From Fusarium oxysporum f. sp. lycopersici 4287 (taxonomy: Eukaryota; Ascomycota; Sordariomycetes; Hypocreales; Nectriaceae), in the NCBI RefSeq assembly GCF_000149955.1, contig NC_030990.1, positions 3,399,482-3,463,481 of the forward strand: a DNA stretch of 64,000 nt, given 5' to 3'. Numbering within the stretch: position 1 is the first letter of the stretch; each line of letters begins with the position of its first letter. Positions 1 to 10,978 of this stretch are shown here, one piece after another. The translations under genes and the position numbers were made by a program. The notes under the pieces were generated by a model. It saw nothing but the letters and a program-made list of their open reading frames with translations, was not told the origin of the DNA and did no database searches.

Positions 1-18
1 ACATCATAAAAAACTTAC

Positions 19-1074
19 TCCCGACTTCCTCAGAAGTGAAAACAGCTCTCCACCTTCAACGAAATCCATCACCATGTAGAGGTTCTTCGGGTCCTGGAAC
101 GTGCCCCAGAGGGTAATGAGGAAAGGGTGCTTGACGTCAGCTAGCATGCGACGTTCGTCATTGGTATGTTCGACTTGCTTCATTTTGACCACCTGGGCCT
201 TCTTGAGCACCTTGACCGCATAGAAACGCTGATTGTGCTTCGATTGGACTAAATGTACTCGGCCGAAGCTACCAGTTCCAAGCGTCCTCAAGATATCGAA
301 GTCACCCAACGAGTATTTTCCCTTTGTTACGCGCATGACTGAACCAGTGCTAGCGTTCTGTTGGTGGTGCGGCTGGTGTTGGTACTGCTGGTGCTGTTGC
401 GCTTGATTCTGGCTCTGGTTCTGCTGTTGTTGGAACTGCTGAGATGGCTGCTGGTGTTGTTGCTGCGCCTGCGACTGTTGCTGTTGCGGAGGCATACTCG
501 GCTGTGGCAGAGCCTGTTGCTGCTGCTGTTGGAGGGCTGCGGGATCGGTTCCGGGACTGACGGTCTGCGGTCGATGGCTATCTATCGTGGCGGCTAGGTA
601 CTGCGGGTTGGTCTGGCCGTTGTTGTAGGAATTGCCCTGGGCATTGTGCTGCTGCTGTTGCTGGGGCGGGTTGATGAGGTTGTTGATGCTAGGTAGGTTC
701 TGATGATCGTGATTCATAGGACTGCCCGCACCGTATGAGGGTTGATGGAGGTTAATTGCGCTCATATCTTCTTGTTGCTGTCCGTCGGTAGCTCCTGTCG
801 TCTGCTCATTCGGCGCAGAGGATTGATTCGATTGAGACACGGCACCTTCCTGAATCCGGTCGGGCTGCTGCTGTTGTTGCTGGTTTTGGCCGTTGGTTGG
901 TTGAGCACTTGGGGCTGAGGTGGATTGCCTGCTTGTTCGAGGCAGGTGAAAAGCTTTAGAGATGGACTTGGACCTGGAAGTGGTAGGAGTAACTGGACTA
1001 GTTGGACTTGAGGCAGAAGGGTCAGAGGTGCCCTCTCTGGTCCGCTTTTTCTTGAGAAACCCCAGTGAAGGCAT
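19..1074 (-). CDS. cAMP-dependent protein kinase catalytic subunit, 5' part
   Basis: Serine/threonine kinase released from its regulatory subunit by cAMP; in fungi it controls growth, conidiation and virulence. Seen: the N-terminal ~352 residues. Start chosen at [15 protein letters not shown] (ATG at 1074); an in-frame codon further upstream gives an implausible leader. Residues ~20-250 are low complexity, very rich in Gln, Ser and Pro. The kinase domain begins near residue 255 with the glycine loop [10 protein letters not shown] (~264), the ATP-binding lysine in AVKVLKK (~286), and then [19 protein letters not shown]. The exon ends at a GTAAGT donor (18..13), so the rest of the kinase lies outside the window. 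The glycine-loop and [12 protein letters not shown] sequences are the AGC/PKA type rather than PKC or S6K. Being partial, it cannot be checked for integrity downstream. Confidence 0.93.
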
Positions 1075-4000
1075 AGGGTAGTAATAGTGTGACGACAGGA
1101 AGAGAGGGGGAGAGAATTGCAAGAGAAGCGGGGAGGGGATGAGATAGGTAGGTAGGTAGGTAGTGTGTAGGAGTGGTGGTGGTTGCGGTAGAATGGACCC
1201 AAAGATGAGGAAACACTCTCTGCAGATCGATCGAACGGAACGGAACAGGTCAGTTTACCCAGCCCAGCTTCTCAGCTTGGTTTGTGGTGGGCTTGTGGTG
1301 GATGTGGATGGATCCAATTGTGGGATATCCGGTTGAATTATGCCTTACTGAGAGCTCTCCGATTGATTGACAACAGGACGGCAGATACAGAGAGATAATA
1401 GAGAGGGACAGATGGATGAGACAGCAAAGTTGGAAGGATTGGAGCACGTTTGCTTCTCCTGGACCAGCAGGAGGTCAGTGAGCTCGCCTGGTGCAACCTA
1501 CTAGCCCGAGCTAACCTTGCAATTGCAGCTCTCTCAAGTTCAGGTACAGCAACGTAATAGTGGGGAGAGGCTGGAGACTGACGTGCTGGTCTCGGTCTGG
1601 TCTGGTCTGTTCAAGACCGGCCTGTCTTTCTGTGGAGGAGCTCTCTTTCAGCTCGCTCAGATGTTAGATAAACAACGGTATCCAGAGCTATAGGCTAACA
1701 AGCATGCATGGATAGGACAGGGAGAATAAAGACAATGCTCGGTGGTGAGAACCTGGGCTTTGTTTATTTTTTCTTTTTGGTTTCGTAAGTGAACAAAGGA
1801 TTTGGACTCTTGGCGCATTCCACCCGAGGCCGGCAATTGGATGGCTGATACTATTCCTTGGCTCTCTCTGGTGGCTGGCAAAGGTGGAGGGATAGGATAC
1901 GAATAGCCAAAGATCCCTCGTTTGAGAATTTCCGTACGTTGGACGATGCTTTTGGTTTTGTTTTTGTTTTTTCACCGTTTAAACAGCCAAGCCAAAACTG
2001 AGCCCGTCTAATTGTGAGTGATCAAAATCTTCGCACAAGGCGATGGGGATATGAATGATTGTGAAGGCAGGGCAAGCCAGGACAAGGTACCTTAAGCAAG
2101 CTAGTAACAGTACAAGGTTTAAGCAGGCTGGTGATGATGTAGTAGTTGGAGCTTCGCCCACAACGAAAGTTGCCCCTCTTTTATGATCGGATCAACGATT
2201 GCACACAAGGGGGAGCTGATACTGATAGGCACAGATGATGTCGCGAGTTGTTGTTGCTGCGGGTTTCTTCGCTCTTGTGAACTCGCTTGCGGTGCTTTGT
2301 GTCCGTTCGTGTCCAAAACGAGGCGCCAGCTTGTCAAGACGAGATCTCTTTAGCGGCAATTGGTTGACTGATCTGCAAGTCTAGCATATAGTAGCTCGTA
2401 GCATCCGTGAGTATAGCGAGAATGACACGGGTTGGGTCAGAGCATAAAGAGCAATGCAATGATGTCGATGGTTTTAGTAGAGACTTGGGTAAAAGTGGAA
2501 ATACCGAGGGCAAAGAGCAGCGAGTACTCGGCAAGACGTATGATAGAGTGCAAAAAGACCGGATAGTACACGAGTGACGACAATTGAGTCAGGCAATAAG
2601 GTAGGATTGATCGACGTTGACGATGGCGATGATGGAGATGCACATGAAATATGTAGAAGATCAAATCCAAATGAGTAGATCCAAACAAGGTGAGCTGGGT
2701 GAGGAAAAGTCGAGACAGCTGAGAGGGTTGGCGCCCTGTATGAGAGGGATCTCACTAGATCGGATTGGAATGGAAGGGAGAGAGATTCTCGATTGCTCAG
2801 CAAAGACAAAAGACACAAGTAGGATCTGATCGGTTATTGGGTGTTTCAAAAGCTGACATCAGGAGCTACAGCGAAAAGAAAAACAACACAGCACAATGGA
2901 GTACGGCAAAGAGCCGATGAAACTACTATCTTGACATTGGACGAGATTCGGCGCTTGGCGTCGCTAGTTGCAGAGTGAAAGTGGGCTATCGCGAGTCAAA
3001 GGCGGGGTGGATGATCTGTGAGCCGACGGGAGCTTCCTGTGTTAGAAGTTACTCGGTTAAGTACCTAAATCTAGAGAGGAGAGAGGGCTTTTGTATGAGT
3101 GGATGATCAACTAGACCAACACCAACTCACAAAAGCTTCCTTGAGATCAGTCATAACTCAATCAAGCTCCCGGCTCAGGATTAGTGTGCCCGCTGGAACG
3201 TGTAGTGATTAGATGAGATGAATTTCTCGTGTACCTGAATGCAGTGGAATGTCGTATCTCCTTTGTGCTCAGTTTGATCACTAATAATTCGGGGATTTGG
3301 AGTCTAGGTTATCTGAACATCCATACATTAATCTGGTGTTGCACTGTGCCTTGCATGAAATCAAAGTCCGAATTGCCGCTCTATCTCTTGTCTGAGGTTT
3401 GCTTTTATTCTACTTGTACCAAAAGAGGCTGTGTGTGTCCTTTCTGTCAACTCAAGTTACTATCATACCTCCTATTTCATACAGGCTAGGTTGACTTTCA
3501 GCATTATAAATTAGTACTCAAACCGTCATGAGTACATAGTAAAGACAAATCGTTTCATTACTTGGCGTTAGCTCAACATCTCTCACCTATCCCAATGATT
3601 CAGATATACCCAAATCTAATCAATTATTTTCGACAGGGCACAGCGAGTTCGCCAAGTCATGTCTATGACGATCCCTGCCTCTGTGTGCAACCTGTCTCAA
3701 AGGAAAATTAATTACCATCAAGTTCGCCGTTTTCAGGAATCATCGATGATTCTCCGTCAAGCTAATTTGAATTTACCTATTAATTGATCATTGGTTGTGG
3801 ATGTATAATATATATATATATATATATATATTTTAAAAAAAAGGCCGCCAAAAGCTCGATCGATTTGTCCATATTGGTCTACAGACGATGCGTTCGTCCC
3901 TGGTTAATGATACCAATGGCAGTATTTCTCAATACAAGGCTTCCCTTCTACTAACAACTCTACCTCACAAAGTCAATTTCTAAATGAAGGTTCTGAAAGC

Positions 4001-4250
4001 AGGAACATTTGAACCAGGAACCAGTAGTCATAACACAACAAAATAATAGATTGTTTTTTTCGTATCAAAGGTATGTCACAATGCTCACCGACTTGTACCC
4101 TTCTCGTCGCCTCTCCCTTACTCAAAACACAGATACAAAAGATTCAAGGAAAGCTGAATGATGCTGTCTAAGCGGAGACTTTTTGTCTCACCAATCTGTT
4201 CCCGTCCCTTCATTTCAGGCGCTGGCCCCATTCGTCTTCAGCTATCCAGT
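1075..4250. other. 3.2-kb intergenic region upstream of the PKA gene
   Basis: No convincing coding gene on either strand. It must hold the PKA promoter and 5' leader (reading leftwards) and the 3' end of the VIP36-like gene. Visible simple repeats are a GGTA run near 1145-1163 and a TA dinucleotide run near 3808-3831 followed by an A-rich tract. Short reading frames here lack recognisable domains. Confidence 0.6.
3808..3831. repeat. (TA)n microsatellite
   Basis: An uninterrupted run of about 12 TA dinucleotides, followed by TTTT and an 8-A tract. It lies in the intergenic region between the PKA gene and the VIP36-like gene. Confidence 0.9.
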
Positions 4251-5413
4251 CTAGAACCTGTGCGATTTGGCCTTGGCTCGGTAGGCAGTGTAGCCAACAT
4301 AAGCACCGCCAGCAACAATAATGAACAGGATGATTTTGGTAAAGAACCATGTCCAGCTACCGCCCTGCTTGTTTCCGTTGGTGGTCTTACCGGTGCCCTT
4401 GCGTCCCTTGTTCTTAGTGCCAGATGACTTGCCAGTGTTGCTGGTGCCAGGCTGAGTATAAAGGTTCTTGGCCGCCACGGAGATGATATCGTGGTTGTCG
4501 CTGAGCTCACCAGTCTCAGCAGTGAAACCAACATAGGCAATGTTAGGAATGGCCGGGGGCTCCTCGAGGTCGAAGCATGTCTGCCACTCATCCTCAACCT
4601 TGTACTGGAGCTCCAGCTTGAGTTGTTTGTCCTGGAAGTAGGTGAGGCGCATCTTGGTAGGGACACTCGCATGTCGAATACCACGCGCAGAGCAGCCAGC
4701 GAGCTCGGTGTGTTTTCCATCGTTGGATTTGTCGTAAGAGGTCTTGCCATCGCCATACATGGCCATGACATAGGGGAAGACAACGCCGGGACGGTTGTTC
4801 TTGTAAGTATCGATGAAGACTCCGAGGCCTTCGAAGTTATCAGGCCCTCCAAAGACAGTACCCTGTTGCGCACGCTGGCGGGTAATCCACATAGCAAAAC
4901 CGTCTCCATAGAGCTGGTTCTTGCCCGAGATCTTGAATTCAACCTCGACCTGCCAGTTTGTCGCAGTGAGGGGAACTCGTGAGTACATCCACCCTGACTG
5001 CGATGGACGATCCGAAGTAAGTCGGATGTACCTATAACAAGTCAACCCATATCCGAAGTATGTCGTTGTCAGCGAATTGAGGATGCATACGAATCGGTTC
5101 GAATAATGGTATCTCCGCCAAAGTCGTACCAGCGGCTTTGCATGTCCGAGTCAAGGTAGGGCTGTTCGAGTAAAAGAGTTAATTGATCTGTCGATCTGTG
5201 AACGTCTGCTCGCGTGCGCCGCAACTAACCTGGGTCAAGGAATGTGTCCTGAGCTAGAGAGTGAAGAACGTTAGCAAAGAAGCTCAAAACGATCAGCCAG
5301 AAGAAGGCAGGGGTGCATACCGAAATACTCCTGATGTTATCATCAAGGTCATCAGCGCGGGCAGTCCATGCGAGCGCACCAAGGAGCGCCGCTGATAGTG
5401 AGGGCAACCGCAT
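4251..5413 (-). CDS. VIP36-like L-type (legume-like) lectin, ER-Golgi cargo receptor
   Basis: Type I membrane lectin of the VIP36/ERGIC-53/Emp46-47 family, which binds high-mannose glycoproteins during ER-Golgi transport. Model: exons 5413-5321, 5253-5230, 5161-5091 and 5031-4251, giving 322 aa with phase kept at every junction. An N-terminal signal peptide (MRLPSLSAALLGALAWTARA) is followed by the lectin fold at ~30-255. Family blocks seen include PYLDSDMQSRWYDFGGDTI (made only by joining exons 2-4), YIRLTSDRPSQSGWMYSR and GDGFAMW. A Gly/Lys/Thr-rich stalk leads to one C-terminal membrane helix (~289-309) and a short basic tail ending KSHRF. No canonical KKXX signal is visible, so it may cycle differently from Emp46/47. 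Exon 2 is only 24 nt. Confidence 0.9.
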
Positions 5414-5915
5414 GATGAAGCTATATTATGATGGTGTCTCTTCCCTGCTCTCTTCTCTCGCACAGGGCCAATTAGAGCTGGCTCGATATGGGCGCAAACC
5501 GCTCTAGGATGCGGCAACAAAGTCGTGACGTTTGGTGCTGGAACAGGAAGAAATTGACCACAGTGGTCGTTGTCAAAGTCGTTGTGACGTTGCGGATAAA
5601 TGTAGGGGGTTGTTAATCGGGACAGGAGCTCACAAGTGTCCTCTTCCTCTGGACTCTGCCTGTGGCCGAAACGATTTTAGGTGAGTGCTCCCCACTGCAG
5701 GTACTTTCCCACTCTGGACGCTGGAACCCCTGCCACTTGACCCTTGATGAAACTTTAAAGCCACATAATAGCCACATTTTCTTTCACATGCATGCATATA
5801 CAGAGTATTTATTTCACGATCTCAGCTCCTAGGAACCATTTGCTTACATGCTAATGACTATGTCTATACTCTATCGACATGAGAAACTTATTCATTCCCG
5901 AGAGTCAGAAGCAAA
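5414..5915. other. intergenic, promoter side of the VIP36-like gene
   Basis: Between the start of the lectin gene and the stop of the dehydrogenase gene, both on the minus strand. Nothing beyond presumed promoter and 3' UTR sequence was recognised. Confidence 0.5.
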
Positions 5916-7144
5916 TCAGAGGTCATACACGAGCTTGTAACCAGAAATCTTGCCATCCCGATACTCCTGAAACCCTTGCGCAACAGCGTCCAGCCCACCA
6001 GGGATAACTTTTGGTTTGTTAGGCTTGATCTTGCCCTCCTCAATCCACACAGGGAGTTTCTCATTGAATTCGGCACCGAGCTTGTGATCGTCTTCGCTTG
6101 CCTATAATGCTATCAGTTACGGCCATCAGTATAATCGAGGCACTTACAGGAAATTGAGCCTTCTTGTACTGGATAACTCTGTTGAAAGCGGTCCAGACAA
6201 GCACGGGTGTGACTTTGGTCTGCTTCGTCACATTCTCAGTGAGGCTCTTATCAGGCCTGACAGTAGTGAGGGTGCCGCCAGTCTCATCAATGGCTTGGGA
6301 TGCAGTTGTGGAAGACATTTTGTTGCCAATGGTGTCGAACACATATCGCAAACCAGGTGCGGTATCCTTGATCGATTTCACCACATCAGAATCGTTATAA
6401 TCGAATACGTGGGATGCTCCAAGTGACCTGACAAGGTCGAAACTGTGAGGACTGCAAGTTGTGACAATCTTGAACCCAAAGATTGCTGCAATCTGAATGG
6501 CGTATTGCCCAACGCTCGCTGATTCATGTCAACACTCCGTTCGAAGCATTAGCAGTTGGATTACTTACAGCTTCCGCCCCAAATCAACACAACAGTGTCC
6601 GATTGGGTGCGGTCAATATTGAGACTATCTTTCGAAAAGAAGGCAAGCCAAGCCGTCAAAGACGCTAGCGGTACAGTGGCAGCCTCTCGGAGTGAAACAT
6701 TCTTAGGCACTCGGAAGCAGATACTTTCATGGGCCTTCGTGTATTCACTAAATGCTCCTAGACCTTTGACTTCGCCTAATCATATCATATCAGCCGTGGT
6801 ATGTAGGCATAGAGATGTTGAGCTTACCACCCCAGAGAAGGCCAGCGATCGTATCGCCCTCTGCAATTTTAGAGACTTCTTTACCAAGACGCTCGACTTT
6901 GCCTGCAAAGTCACAACCAAGCACAGCGCCGTTGCCGAAAAGGTTTAGGTCAAAAGCCTGGACTGCAAACCGTCAGTACAAGGATTTCATAATGGTTAAG
7001 AAAGACTGACCATCCGTTGGGTTCTGTGCTACAGTTGCAACCTTGACCAGGGCTTCGTGAGGTTCAAGCATTGGCGGCGAGATTGTTTTTAATGAGCTCA
7101 GGCTTGGAACCATTCTCTGGCACCTCCACCACCAAGGCATTCAT
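5916..7144 (-). CDS. zinc-less alcohol dehydrogenase / enoyl-reductase-like MDR protein, frame broken near its start
   Basis: Medium-chain dehydrogenase/reductase resembling fungal enoyl reductases; substrate unknown. Exons 7144-7011, 6962-6828, 6775-6569, 6518-6148 and 6101-5916. Seen: N-terminal GroES-like part (ALVKVATVAQNPTD, LGCDFAGKVERLG) and a Rossmann NAD(P) site WGGSSSVGQYAIQIAAIFG, with its GSSSVG formed across a splice junction. No structural-zinc cysteine cluster. The natural start is ATG at 7144 (MNALVVEVPENGSKPELI). That frame stops after ~24 codons because the A run at 7086-7090 appears one base too long; removing one A would restore KTISPPMLEPHEAL. Starting at the internal ATG 7071 gives an intact 319-aa frame lacking the first ~24 residues. 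Lone gene with no secondary-metabolite neighbours. Function assignment is at family level only. Confidence 0.8.
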
Positions 7145-7649
7145 TGTGCTAAGAACCATTCTGTCGATTTGGGTAAGCTGTTCTGAGATTGAATATGAAA
7201 TCTTGTAAGTTTATCCCAGATTAGTTGAAATTGGTCTTATATTATATTCTGGTCCGAATGTATGACGGCACTCTCACTAATGCATATATACTGTAATGGT
7301 AACATCATTGGTGTACATCCACAGTGCATAACATGTTACGTCTGAGTATGCTTGTTCAACATGTGAGTGTGAACAACATAGAAACTAGTTAGGAATATCA
7401 GCAATATAATATCAATTCAAAACGATGCCCGTATGTGCACATAATGAACCCAAAACCAATATCATCATGACTCATGAAAGAGGTCACGTCCAAGCTGCTG
7501 GGTTTGAATTGAATCGAGCTGCTGAGTCATGTCTAACCTACCCCGGACCGTTGATTTTTCCAGCCCGCTATCTTTTTGCGACAGACAGGCGCCCAAGCTT
7601 TGCTTTTATGACCGACAACGTCACGACTCTAAACCAAACAATCACAAAC
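7145..7649. promoter_or_regulatory. divergent promoter region between dehydrogenase and TIM13
   Basis: 505 bp separating two outward-facing genes; must contain both promoters. No specific factor site was identified with confidence. Confidence 0.5.
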
Positions 7650-7965
7650 ATGGATTCCACACAAGTCAAGGCTGCTGTCATCAAGCAGGTTCAACAGGAG
7701 GCCAACCTGGTTAACGCCCGCACTCTCATTGAGGTCCGCCCATTTCACAATTCCTGACCTTCTTCTCAAGACTAACAATGGCCCATGACAGAAACTCCAA
7801 GAGACCTGCTTTGAGAAGTGCGTCCCCAAGCCCGGAACTTCTCTATCGAGCGGCGAGACGACTTGCATGACCAGCTGCATGGAGAAGTACATGGCCGCTT
7901 GGAACATGGTCAACGCAGCGTACATTGCCCGATTAAGGCAAGAGTCTGCTAGCTTGCAGAATTGA
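7650..7965 (+). CDS. TIM13: mitochondrial intermembrane-space chaperone Tim13
   Basis: Small Tim protein that works with Tim8 as a hexameric chaperone escorting hydrophobic precursors across the intermembrane space. Exons 7650-7733 and 7792-7965, 85 aa. Seen: the twin CX3C signature, C34-FEK-C38 and C53-MTS-C57, separated by 14 residues; these form the two intramolecular disulfides made by the Mia40 pathway. The N-terminal helix reads MDSTQVKAAVIKQVQQEA. KCVPKPGTSLSSGETTC is typical of Tim13 rather than Tim8, Tim9 or Tim10. The reading frame is open upstream to 7425, but ATG 7650 gives the usual family length and start. Its 3' end faces the NSRP1-like gene 246 bp away. Confidence 0.95.
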
Positions 7966-8211
7966 AGAAGCGAAGATTCTCAAAATCAAAAACCAACGGC
8001 TTGCGACAATTTTTATGAAAGCGCAAGATTGTAACATATTGTGACAACACGGGTCGGATGACACCCACGAGGAGATATTATCATGTACGAAGAACCGATT
8101 AAGGATAGAACAGGGCAATAGACGAACCGGAGGAGACATGACTGGGATGTTATGTCAAAAGCCATGCCATGTCGTTGTATACAACCTTCTTCAGTTCCTG
8201 AGTTTGGGTAT

Positions 8212-9414
8212 CTAAGCTCCCCCAGCGGTCTTCTTTGCTTCTTCGGCCGCTCGTTTTCGAGCCAGGTATCGTTCCTTCGCACTTGAGATCTCGCCTTCTG
8301 TCTTCCGGCTCTTCGATGCCCGCTCAACTTCCTCCTTTTGTGCCGCTTCTTCATCCCGTGATCGCTTCATTGACTGCTCGAGCTGCTCCTCGATCATGCG
8401 TGACTGTCGTTCTCGTTGAGCTTGCTTTCTTCCAAACTGCTGATTTGTGACATCCTTCCGCGGCCGCTCGGCTTGTCGTTCCGCTTCGCGTTGGACTGAT
8501 TCTTTCTTCTTTGCGCCAACGTTTAAGCCACCCCTGAGAAGCTGGCGCTTGTCGACCACTTGACCGTCTTCGTTGATGGCAACTGCGGCGCCCTTCTCGT
8601 TGAGCTCCTTGGCGATATCGGCCTCTGTCTTCTCCTTCTCTTGCTTGTCGTCATCTGCATTTTCCTCCTCGGGTGCGCCGTGCTTGGCCTTTTCCTCAGC
8701 CGCCCTGACAGCATCCGAATGCCTTTGCTCATCTTTATCGAGGAGTTTTCTGTAGAAGGCAGACATGCCACCACTCTTGTTCTTCTTTGCCTCTTCCTCT
8801 TCCCGTCTCCTCTCTTCCTCTTCAAGCCTCTTGTTCTCTTCCTGTTGTTTCCGATATGCTTCTGTGACAAACTTTTCCTTATCGGCAAATTCCTCCCCTT
8901 CGGCCTCTCGCTCCCTGGCAATTTTCTTCTCTTCTGCAATCAGTGCGTCGCGCTTCCGTACGTCGGCTGCCTGCAGGATGTTTTTCATATATTTTGGTCG
9001 TTTTTCCTGATCCTCCTTGGTAGCCTGTTTCTTTGGTTTGAGAGAATCGTAAACAGAATCGTACTCGTAGACGCTAGCATCGACTTCCGCGGCCGACTCG
9101 GCGTTTCTTCGTGATGTCAGAGAGCTAGAGAGATCCCCAAACATTATGTTTGGCTGACCCTTGGATTTGAGCTTCGGGGGTTGAGTCGGAGGGCCACCCT
9201 TCGGTTTGCCTAACTTGGTGATGTTGGCTGTTGCCTCTTGAGCGCGACCAAGGGCATCGAACTCTCCAATCTCTTCAGCTTTGCCCTCCCCGACTGCGCC
9301 TTCGTTGTCCGAATCATCATCGTCACCAAACATCGGCCTTCGCTTTGGTGGAGGGGGCTTCGACGCGCCTGGCTTCTTGCTAAGGTTGAGGCCGAAGGCC
9401 AATGGTTTGCTCAT
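8212..9414 (-). CDS. nuclear speckle splicing regulatory protein 1-like (NSRP1/CCDC55, DUF2040)
   Basis: Single-exon gene, 400 aa, start chosen at MSKPLAFGLNLSKK (ATG 9414). NSRP1 proteins are nuclear-speckle factors that influence alternative splicing in animals; the fungal role is inferred. Seen: N-terminal segment with PPPPKRRPMFGDDDDSDNE. This is followed by the conserved block VYEYDSVYDSLKPKK, RPKYMKNILQAADVRKRD and a long charged coiled coil (KIAREREAEGEEFADKEKF and EEEERRREEEEAKKNKSG), with GMSAFYRKLLDKDE after it. That is the core of the DUF2040 family. The rest is Lys/Glu/Arg-rich and ends RYLARKRAAEEAKKTAGGA. No RNA-recognition motif is present. Confidence 0.88.
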   Translation of the reverse strand: MSKPLAFGLNLSKKPGASKPPPPKRRPMFGDDDDSDNEGAVGEGKAEEIGEFDALGRAQEATANITKLGKPKGGPPTQPPKLKSKGQPNIMFGDLSSSLTSRRNAESAAEVDASVYEYDSVYDSLKPKKQATKEDQEKRPKYMKNILQAADVRKRDALIAEEKKIAREREAEGEEFADKEKFVTEAYRKQQEENKRLEEEERRREEEEAKKNKSGGMSAFYRKLLDKDEQRHSDAVRAAEEKAKHGAPEEENADDDKQEKEKTEADIAKELNEKGAAVAINEDGQVVDKRQLLRGGLNVGAKKKESVQREAERQAERPRKDVTNQQFGRKQAQRERQSRMIEEQLEQSMKRSRDEEAAQKEEVERASKSRKTEGEISSAKERYLARKRAAEEAKKTAGGA

Positions 9415-9933
9415 GTTGGGTGCTCTTATAGATCGCTGTAATATGACTTGCGCCAAGTATAGGTTGAACACGTATAGATGTTACGCGACGTTGGAAATGG
9501 TGGACCTGGTAAGTTGAAAGATTAAAGTTAAAGAGTCTTGACTGGGGATTGCTACAAAGGTGAAAAGCTCAGCGGAGACACCTGAGATTCAAGGTCACAT
9601 TTGATTGGGACAGTATGGAAATATAGAAACCTGAGTAGGGCTGGTGGTAAGAGAAAACTTTCAAGTTGAGCAGTCAAAATATAATTCATTGTTTTCCTCT
9701 ATATATTTCTGCTTATGATAACGTCTTTTTGAGTCGCGTGGATATTGATCGATATGCAACCACCCATTTTACAGTGGCGTCTGTACAGGCCACTAGCGTC
9801 CTCATGACGTGATTGGACAACTATGACCTTCGTGGGAGGATAGGTGTGCAACCTTCAAATGTACTGTAGAACCCTTAGATACGAATCTATTTCTTAAACC
9901 TCTAACAAACTGATCTTCAATACTCGCGATATC
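9415..9933. promoter_or_regulatory. divergent promoter region between NSRP1-like and LysM genes
   Basis: 519 bp between two outward-facing genes. AT-rich stretch near 9680-9720; no other recognisable element. Confidence 0.45.
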
Positions 9934-10779
9934 ATGGAGTCTTGCTCGACGTGTGCAACCATCCTCTCATCAACGCCAGCGTACACGAAAGAGAAACTAT
10001 CTCTTCCGCAAGACCGTCGAGTCGCGTGCTGTGCTAGAATCATATGTGGCAAATGTATTCATGTTCGTCATCTATCTAAACAATCATTTTTTATTCAGGC
10101 TGAAGCTGATACTCTTGCTTGGTAGAAGAACGAGCGATTTGCCGACTATTGTCCATATTGTCAGGTTTCGACAGGACCGACTTCTCTGCCGCAAGGGTTG
10201 AGGGAACCGCCGGCTTATACATCGCTGCCATCGTCCAGTTCAAGGACTGCACATATCTCCGGCGCGCCGCCACCATACTCAGCAGCCTCACCTACGCCGA
10301 ATGTCGACGATGAGAAGGCAGCGTTGGCGCAAGATGTTATAAAAGAAGATGCTCCGGATATCCTGCATTTCCTTGACCATCGCCATGACAGCGTCAGCTC
10401 CTTATCTCTTCGATACGGCGTGCCCACTCATGCTCTGCGGCGAAGTAATAACATCACGAGCGACCACTTGATTCTCGGAAGACGAACAGTGTTGATTCCT
10501 GGCGAGTATTACAAGGGCGGAGTTAGTCTCTCACCACGGCCCATCGAGGGCGAAGATGAGGAGCTGAGGAAGGGCAAGATTCGCCGCTTCATGACATCCT
10601 GCAAAGTCTCCGACTATGACATTGCTGTGCTGTACTTGGAACAATCTAGCTATGATCTTGAGAACGCTGTTACAGCATATTTGGACGATGAAAAATGGGA
10701 GCAAGAAAATCCAGCCTCTGGCAAAAGTAAGAAGGCCGACAAATATAAGAACCGTGGCCCGTTTTGGAGAGGACTCTGA
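9934..10779 (+). CDS. intracellular RING-like zinc finger / LysM domain protein
   Basis: Model: exons 9934-10062 and 10126-10779, 260 aa. The donor (GTTCGT) is weak, but joining yields a coherent metal-binding pattern: C4-x2-C7, then C32/C33, C38-x2-C41, H43 and C52-x2-C55 (CGKCIH and YCPYCQ), resembling a RING or zinc-ribbon domain. A Ser/Pro-rich linker follows. Next comes a LysM domain at ~120-168 (HDSVSSLSLRYGVPTHALRRSN, then LILGRRTVLIPG), of the type in cytosolic LYSMD1/2-like proteins. A C-terminal helix set at ~203-235 (YDIAVLYLEQSSYDLENAVTAYL) looks UBA-like. No signal peptide, so this is not a secreted chitin-binding effector. Function unknown; the domains suggest a ubiquitin-linked adaptor, which is inference. 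Confidence 0.82.
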
Positions 10780-10978
10780 TCGAGTTTTGGATTGATTATT
10801 AGATTCATGGTTCGTACCGCGTCGCGGTTCTCAACACACGGTTCGGTTCGTTGATTACCTGTTTTCTTCCAAGACAGGGACTTTTAGCCCTGTACGTTAA
10901 CGCCGCCAACAACCCAAACACTTCAAGTTTTGTACAATGGCTTTCATAGGATATACTAAAGATACCACTTTTCCTTCA

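Noticed and set aside
7425..7649. In-frame upstream extension of TIM13
   Set aside because: Would add 75 residues absent from the small-Tim family; ATG 7650 gives the normal length.
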